A stretch of 10,395 bases of DNA, taken from contig DKNC01000034.1 in NCBI GenBank assembly GCA_002470135.1, forward strand, positions 1 through 10,395. Direction: 5' to 3'. The stretch is from Actinobacteria bacterium UBA7398 (GTDB lineage: Bacteria > Actinomycetota > Actinomycetes > Nanopelagicales > Nanopelagicaceae). Shown piece after piece: positions 6,060 through 10,395 of this stretch. The position numbers were made by a program, and so were the translations under genes. The number at the start of each line of letters is the position of its first letter. Within the stretch, counting starts at the first letter, position 1. The notes under the pieces were generated by a model. It saw only the letters and a program-made list of their open reading frames with translations, ran no database searches and was not told the DNA's origin.

Positions 6060-6090
6060 ATCCATTCTTGTGCCGTAGGTTGGTCAAGAA

Positions 6091-6097
6091 AAAGGAG
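6091..6097 (+). promoter_or_regulatory. Ribosome-binding site of pnp
   Basis: AAAGGAG lies 6 nt before ATG 6104. It fixes the start there rather than at an in-frame TTG at 6068, which would place this site inside the coding region and add 12 non-conserved residues. Confidence 0.85.
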
Positions 6098-6103
6098 AGA
6101 CCC

Positions 6104-8296
6104 ATGGAGGGTCAAGAGCTACATAGCGCCGTTGCAATAATTGATAACGGCAAGTTCGGAAAACGAGAAATTCGTTTTGAAACCGGTCGCCTAGCGCGCC
6201 AAGCTGCAGGTACTGCAGTTGTATATGTTGATGACGAGACCATGTTGCTTTCAGCAACAACCGCATCAAAATCCCCACGCGATTCATTCGACTTCTTCCC
6301 ACTAACAGTGGATGTTGAAGAGCGTATGTACGCAGTTGGAAAAATCCCAGGATCATTCTTCCGCCGTGAAGGACGTCCATCTGAGGATGCAATTCTTACC
6401 TGTCGTTTAATCGATCGTCCATTGCGGCCATCGTTTGTTAAAGGACTTCGTAATGAAATTCAAATCGTTGTAACTGTAATGGCTTTAAACCCAGATCACA
6501 TGTACGACGTAATTGCGATTAACGCAGCATCAATGTCAACCCAATTAGCTGGTTTACCATTCTCTGGTCCAATCGGGGGCGTGCGCGTTGCTTTGATTGA
6601 TGGCCAATGGGTGGCATTCCCAAATCACAGCGAAGTTGAAAATGCAGTATTCGATATGGTCGTTGCTGGTCGCGTAACTGCTGATGATGTTGCAATCATG
6701 ATGGTTGAAGCTGAAGCCACAACTAAGACAATAGATTTAATCGCTGCTGGTGCGAAAGCCCCAACTGAAGAAATCGTTTCCCAAGGTTTAGAAGCTGCAA
6801 AGCCATTCATTCGCATACTTTGCGAAGCCCAATCTAAATTAGCAAAAGTTGCTGCAAAGCCAACTGGCGAATTTCCAGTCTTCTTGGATTACCAAGATGA
6901 TGTTTTTGCCGCTGTTGAAAAATTAGCTAAGGCTGATTTAACTAAAGCGCTAACTATCGTGCAGAAACAAGATCGCGAAACCAAGATTGATGAGATTACT
7001 GCTTCTGTAAAGGAGAAGTTAACTTCTGATTTTGAAGGTCGCGAAAAAGAAATTCCTGCTGCAATTCGATCAGTGACAAAGAAGTTGGTTCGCCAACGAG
7101 TACTTCGTGACAAGGTCCGTATCGATGGCCGAGGTCTTCGCGATATTCGCGCGTTAACAGCAGAAGTTGAAGTGATCCCTCGAGTTCACGGTTCCGCTCT
7201 CTTCGAACGTGGCGAAACTCAAATTCTTGGAATCACAACACTTAACATGCTTAAGATGGAACAACAGTTAGATACGTTGAATCCAGAAAACCATAAGCGT
7301 TACATGCATAACTACAATTTCCCACCATATTCAGTGGGCGAAACTGGCCGCGTTGGTTCACCAAAGCGTCGCGAAATTGGACACGGTGCGCTTGCAGAAC
7401 GTGCGTTACTTCCAGTTCTACCTTCACGATCAGATTTCCCTTACGCAATTCGTCAAGTATCAGAGGCGCTTGGATCAAATGGATCAACATCCATGGGTTC
7501 AGTTTGCGCATCAACCATGTCGCTACTTAACGCAGGTGTGCCACTTCGTGCACCAGTGGCCGGTATCGCAATGGGTCTGATTTCGGACGATGTAGATGGA
7601 AAAATTGAGTACGTAGCACTTACCGATATCTTGGGTGCAGAAGATGCATTCGGCGATATGGATTTCAAAGTTGCTGGTACTAAAGATTTCGTTACTGCGC
7701 TACAACTTGATACTAAATTAGATGGTATTCCGGCAAGCGTTCTTGCAGGTGCGTTGCACCAGGCCAAGGAAGCTCGGCTCCATATTCTCGATGTAATGAA
7801 TGAAGCGATTGATGCACCGGATGAAATTAATCCGTTAGCACCACGCATCATCACTATCCAGATTCCAGTAGATCAAATCGGTGCAGTGATTGGTCCAAAG
7901 GGTAAAGTCATCAAGCAGATTCAAGAAGATACTGGCGCTGAAATCAGCATTGAAGATGATGGCACTATTTATATCGGTGCAACCGATGGAACTGCAGCTG
8001 AAGCTGCACGTGCCCAAATTATCGGTATCGCAGATCCAAAAATGCCTGAAGTTGGCGAACGCTTCAACGGAACTATCGTGAAGTTAGCTGCATTCGGCGC
8101 ATTTGTTTCATTGCTCCCAGGTAAAGATGGCTTGCTACACATCTCGCAAATTCGCAAGATGCATGGCGGAAAGCGCATTGAAAACTTGGAAGATGTAATG
8201 AACGTCGGCGATAAAGTACATGTTGAAATTGGCGAGATTGACCCTAAAGGCAAACTTTCGTTAATACCAGTACTTGATGACGCTGCCGAAGCATAA
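6104..8296 (+). CDS. pnp: Polynucleotide phosphorylase (polyribonucleotide nucleotidyltransferase; GPSI-type in actinobacteria)
   Basis: PNPase is a trimeric 3'-5' phosphorolytic exoribonuclease that degrades mRNA and can add 3' tails. Streptomyces homologues were named guanosine pentaphosphate synthetase I (gpsI). The 730-residue product has the full layout: first RNase PH domain (about 10-150, with FFRREGRPSE at 85-94); helical linker domain (about 245-340); second, catalytic RNase PH domain (about 345-575) with phosphate-binding STS (461-463) and the DILGAEDAFGDMDFKVAGT segment, whose Asp508 and Asp514 correspond to the catalytic/metal-binding pair; KH domain with GPKG (597-600); and a C-terminal S1 domain starting near 650 (GERFNGTIVKLAAFGAFV, LLHISQI). 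A strong ribosome-binding site precedes it. An M16 peptidase gene follows after 20 nt, as in mycobacteria. Confidence 0.97.
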   Translation: MEGQELHSAVAIIDNGKFGKREIRFETGRLARQAAGTAVVYVDDETMLLSATTASKSPRDSFDFFPLTVDVEERMYAVGKIPGSFFRREGRPSEDAILTCRLIDRPLRPSFVKGLRNEIQIVVTVMALNPDHMYDVIAINAASMSTQLAGLPFSGPIGGVRVALIDGQWVAFPNHSEVENAVFDMVVAGRVTADDVAIMMVEAEATTKTIDLIAAGAKAPTEEIVSQGLEAAKPFIRILCEAQSKLAKVAAKPTGEFPVFLDYQDDVFAAVEKLAKADLTKALTIVQKQDRETKIDEITASVKEKLTSDFEGREKEIPAAIRSVTKKLVRQRVLRDKVRIDGRGLRDIRALTAEVEVIPRVHGSALFERGETQILGITTLNMLKMEQQLDTLNPENHKRYMHNYNFPPYSVGETGRVGSPKRREIGHGALAERALLPVLPSRSDFPYAIRQVSEALGSNGSTSMGSVCASTMSLLNAGVPLRAPVAGIAMGLISDDVDGKIEYVALTDILGAEDAFGDMDFKVAGTKDFVTALQLDTKLDGIPASVLAGALHQAKEARLHILDVMNEAIDAPDEINPLAPRIITIQIPVDQIGAVIGPKGKVIKQIQEDTGAEISIEDDGTIYIGATDGTAAEAARAQIIGIADPKMPEVGERFNGTIVKLAAFGAFVSLLPGKDGLLHISQIRKMHGGKRIENLEDVMNVGDKVHVEIGEIDPKGKLSLIPVLDDAAEA

Positions 8297-8316
8297 GCTG
8301 AATAACGTTTCATAAT

Positions 8317-9594
8317 ATGACCGTACGCAAAACCGTTCTTCCGAGCGGCTTACGTATTGTCACTGAAGAAGTTGCGGGAGTACGAAGCGCAGCTTTTGGT
8401 ATTTGGGTAAATGTTGGCTCTCGCGATGAAGCACCATCTGTCGCGGGAGCTTCACATTTTCTTGAGCATTTATTATTCAAATCAACGAAAACTAGAAGCG
8501 CGATGGATATCTCCTCTGCGATTGAATCGGTCGGTGGCGAGATGAATGCCTTTACCAGCAAGGAGTACACCTGTTTTTATGCTCGGGTGATTGATACCGA
8601 TTTACCACTTGCGATCGATGTAATTTCAGATTTGATTACTTCATCTCTAGTTAAGGCCGAAGATGTCGATGCTGAACGAAATGTAGTCTTGGAAGAAATA
8701 TCAATGCGAGATGATGATCCGAGTGATTTAATCCATGATCTTTTTGCCGAAACTTATTATGGTGACACCCAACTTGGCCGACCAATTTTGGGAACTGTTG
8801 ATTCAATCAAAGGAATGTCGCGAAATTCCGTCTTTAATTATTACAAAAAGCGCTATCTGCCGAGTGATTTAGTCATTGCGGTAGCTGGTAACTTGAAACA
8901 TAAGAAAGTTGTAGAACTTGTTGAAAAAGCAATATCTAGAGATGATTTTTTAAGCGTTCCAAAATCTAATTACAACTTGCGCAGTAATACAAAAGTTAAA
9001 TCGCCAAAAGGTGGGAATGTTGGCGTATTAAATCGCAAAACTGAGCAAGCCCATTTATTTATGGGCATGGCCGGGGTAGCTCGCGACGATAGCCGTCGAT
9101 TCACAATGGGAGTTTTATCGGCAGCCTTAGGTGGCGGAATGTCATCTCGGTTATTTCAAGAAATTCGGGAAAAACGTGGCTTGGCATATTCAGTTTATTC
9201 ATACGCACAGCAATTTGCTGGCTCAGGTGTCATTGGTTTTTATGCAGGATGTAATCCAAATAAAGCCACCGAAGTTGTGAAAATTATTCGAGATGTTTTG
9301 CACGATGTAGCAGATAACGGTCTAACTCATGAAGAGTTAGCTAGAGCGCAAGGTGCAGTTCGCGGAAGTTTAGTTTTGAGTCAAGAAGATACTGGCTCTC
9401 GGATGAGCCGGATTGGGAAAGCTGAGTTGGTTTATGGCGAAAATCTAGGCTTCGATCAGATTTTAAAAGAAGTTTCCAGCGTATCCGGCGCACAAATTCG
9501 CGCCGTTGCCAGCGAGTACTTGACCAAAAGTCCTACCCTTGCCGTAGTGGGACCGTATAAGAGCGGCTCAATATTTGAAAAGGCAATCCGATGA
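8317..9594 (+). CDS. M16-family (pitrilysin/insulinase-like) zinc metallopeptidase
   Basis: This is a single-unit (M16B-like) protease of 425 residues, about the family's usual length. The inverted zinc motif HxxEH is intact as HFLEH (47-51), and the distal zinc-ligand glutamate falls in NVVLEEISMRDDDP (Glu126 or Glu127). The C-terminal lobe carries FQEIREKRGLAYSVYSY, the conserved R..Y element of the family. No signal peptide or membrane segment is visible, so it is probably cytoplasmic. In M. tuberculosis the gene next to gpsI/pnp is an M16 peptidase annotated pepR, and this is likely its counterpart. Its substrate is not established. ATG 8317 lacks a Shine-Dalgarno sequence and sits 20 nt after the pnp stop. 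An in-frame TGA at 8299 excludes a longer form. Its 3' end overlaps dapB by ATGA. Confidence 0.92.
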   Translation: MTVRKTVLPSGLRIVTEEVAGVRSAAFGIWVNVGSRDEAPSVAGASHFLEHLLFKSTKTRSAMDISSAIESVGGEMNAFTSKEYTCFYARVIDTDLPLAIDVISDLITSSLVKAEDVDAERNVVLEEISMRDDDPSDLIHDLFAETYYGDTQLGRPILGTVDSIKGMSRNSVFNYYKKRYLPSDLVIAVAGNLKHKKVVELVEKAISRDDFLSVPKSNYNLRSNTKVKSPKGGNVGVLNRKTEQAHLFMGMAGVARDDSRRFTMGVLSAALGGGMSSRLFQEIREKRGLAYSVYSYAQQFAGSGVIGFYAGCNPNKATEVVKIIRDVLHDVADNGLTHEELARAQGAVRGSLVLSQEDTGSRMSRIGKAELVYGENLGFDQILKEVSSVSGAQIRAVASEYLTKSPTLAVVGPYKSGSIFEKAIR

Positions 9595-10334
9595 TAAGAG
9601 TTGGCGTACTCGGTGCAAACGGAAAGATGGGCACGCAAACCGTTGCCACAATAACTGCAGCTACTGATTTAGAACTAGTTGCAGCGCTGGATCTTGGTGA
9701 CTCAATCGAAACTTTAAAAAAGAGCGGCGCTGAAGTTGTAGTCGATTTCACGCATCCGGATTCAGTAATGGCTAATCTTGAATTCGCAATCAATAATGGG
9801 ATCAACGTTGTAGTCGGTACTACTGGTTTTGATAGTGCAAAACTTGCAAAAGTAAAAGAGCTATTAGCAAATAATCCTAAAGTTGGCGCGCTTATCGCGC
9901 CAAATTTTGGACTTGGCGCAGTCTTAATGATGCAATTTGCGGCGCAAGCAGCTAAACATTTTGAATCGGTTGAGATCATTGAACTGCATCACCCAAATAA
10001 GGCAGATGCGCCAAGTGGAACCGCAACTAGAACTGCGGAATTAATTACTGACGCGCGCAAAGTTGCAAATCGACCACCGATGCCAGATGCAACCACATCT
10101 GCACTTCCTGGCGCACGAGGTGCAAAAGTCGGCGATGTGGCAATCCATTCAGTTCGGTTACGTGGTTTAGTTGCGCATCAAGAAGTGGTACTTGGAGACC
10201 AAGGTGAAACCCTTTCGATTCGACATGATTCGATAGATCGAACTGGTTTTATGCCTGGGGTACTATTAGGAATCCGCAAAGTTGGATCACACCCAGGTTT
10301 AACCTTTGGCCTCGAGAAGTTTCTCGATCTCTAG
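9591..10334 (+). CDS. dapB: 4-hydroxy-tetrahydrodipicolinate reductase DapB
   Basis: DapB reduces 4-hydroxy-tetrahydrodipicolinate with NAD(P)H to tetrahydrodipicolinate, in the route to meso-diaminopimelate (peptidoglycan) and lysine. The 247 residues fit the shorter actinobacterial type. The N-terminal Rossmann fold has GANGKMG (8-14) and VVDFTHP. Also present are VGTTGF (75-80), APNFGLGAV (103-111) and the signature ELHHPNKADAPSGTA (131-145), where His133 and Lys137 are the expected catalytic pair. The C-terminal substrate domain has HSVRLRGLVAHQEV and GETLSIRHDSIDRTGFMPG. The start overlaps the peptidase stop (ATGA), so it is likely translated by coupling. Other lysine genes are not in the window. 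Confidence 0.97.
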   Translation: MIRVGVLGANGKMGTQTVATITAATDLELVAALDLGDSIETLKKSGAEVVVDFTHPDSVMANLEFAINNGINVVVGTTGFDSAKLAKVKELLANNPKVGALIAPNFGLGAVLMMQFAAQAAKHFESVEIIELHHPNKADAPSGTATRTAELITDARKVANRPPMPDATTSALPGARGAKVGDVAIHSVRLRGLVAHQEVVLGDQGETLSIRHDSIDRTGFMPGVLLGIRKVGSHPGLTFGLEKFLDL

Positions 10335-10348
10335 AAGATAGGAAAAAT

Positions 10349-10395
10349 ATGATCACGATGTATAGCGCTGACTGGTGCGGAGATTGCCGTCGTTC
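10349..10395 (+). CDS. Glutaredoxin/mycoredoxin-like thiol-disulfide protein, N-terminus only
   Basis: ATG 10349 follows an AGG at 10340-10342 with 6-nt spacing, 14 nt after the dapB stop. The visible residues are MITMYSADWCGDCRR and the frame is open to the window edge. The short beta strand followed by WCxxC and two arginines matches the N-terminus of actinobacterial glutaredoxin-like proteins of the mycoredoxin type, which use mycothiol to reduce disulfides. A small thioredoxin-fold protein is the alternative. An in-frame ATG at 10358 is a second possible start, but it would cut into the first strand. Only 15 residues can be read, so the exact family is uncertain. Confidence 0.72.
   Translation, partial: MITMYSADWCGDCRR

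Noticed and set aside
5986..6078. 30-codon open frame from TTG 5986 in the rpsO-pnp gap.
   Set aside because: There is no ribosome-binding site and no ATG/GTG start. The frame is open back into rpsO in a non-coding phase, so chance openness is the simplest reading.
6068..6103. Longer pnp form starting at TTG 6068.
   Set aside because: The AAAGGAG site falls inside this extension and is ideally placed for ATG 6104. The extra residues are not PNPase-like.
1..10395. Search for an undescribed multi-gene system (defence, mobile element, CRISPR, biosynthetic cluster).
   Set aside because: All protein-coding space is taken up by well-known housekeeping families with intact motifs, and no array, transposase, integrase or terminal repeats were seen. 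The novelty, if any, is in the leader and intergenic RNAs.

Overview
The window looks like a stretch of actinobacterial chromosome carrying a translation, RNA-metabolism and cofactor gene cluster, with every gene on the + strand. The protein sequences are actinobacterial in style: the NusA KH2 segment, IF2 with a Pro/Gly/Arg-rich linker containing NNPF motifs, PNPase next to an M16 peptidase and dapB, and a CxxC redoxin of mycoredoxin type. The base composition is low for that phylum (roughly mid-40s % GC by eye) and the genes are tightly packed. That combination suggests a streamlined planktonic actinobacterium such as the freshwater acI / Nanopelagicales group. This placement is an inference from sequence style, not from a search.

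Layout. 1-459: 3' end of nusA. 460-614: a gap where actinobacteria usually carry ylxR. Here it holds no full ylxR, only a small hairpin and a chain of overlapping mini-ORFs leading to infB. 615-3311: infB (IF2, GTG start). 3314-3757: rbfA. 3744-4625: truB. 4630-5556: ribF. 5557-5686: structured leader of rpsO, a candidate S15 autoregulatory element. 5687-5956: rpsO. 5957-6103: intergenic RNA with a long-range stem and a 12-bp palindrome. 6104-8296: pnp. 8317-9594: M16 zinc peptidase. 9591-10334: dapB. 10349 to the end: start of a glutaredoxin-like/mycoredoxin-like gene.

How the genes fit together. NusA, IF2, RbfA, TruB, S15 and PNPase cover transcription elongation, translation initiation, 30S maturation, tRNA U55 modification, the small ribosomal subunit and RNA decay. 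RibF makes FMN and FAD. DapB belongs to lysine/diaminopimelate synthesis. Spacing is short or overlapping throughout (2-nt gap infB/rbfA, 14-nt overlap rbfA/truB, 4-nt gap truB/ribF, 20-nt gap pnp/M16, 4-nt ATGA overlap M16/dapB), so co-transcription with translational coupling is likely. Clear Shine-Dalgarno sequences stand before infB, rpsO and pnp, the three genes that follow gaps of more than 100 nt. The tightly packed internal genes have weak or no such sites.

I see no mobile element, CRISPR array, tRNA or rRNA gene, or defence or secretion system. The protein-coding content is conventional. The least explained parts are the three non-coding or leader regions: nusA-infB, ribF-rpsO and rpsO-pnp.
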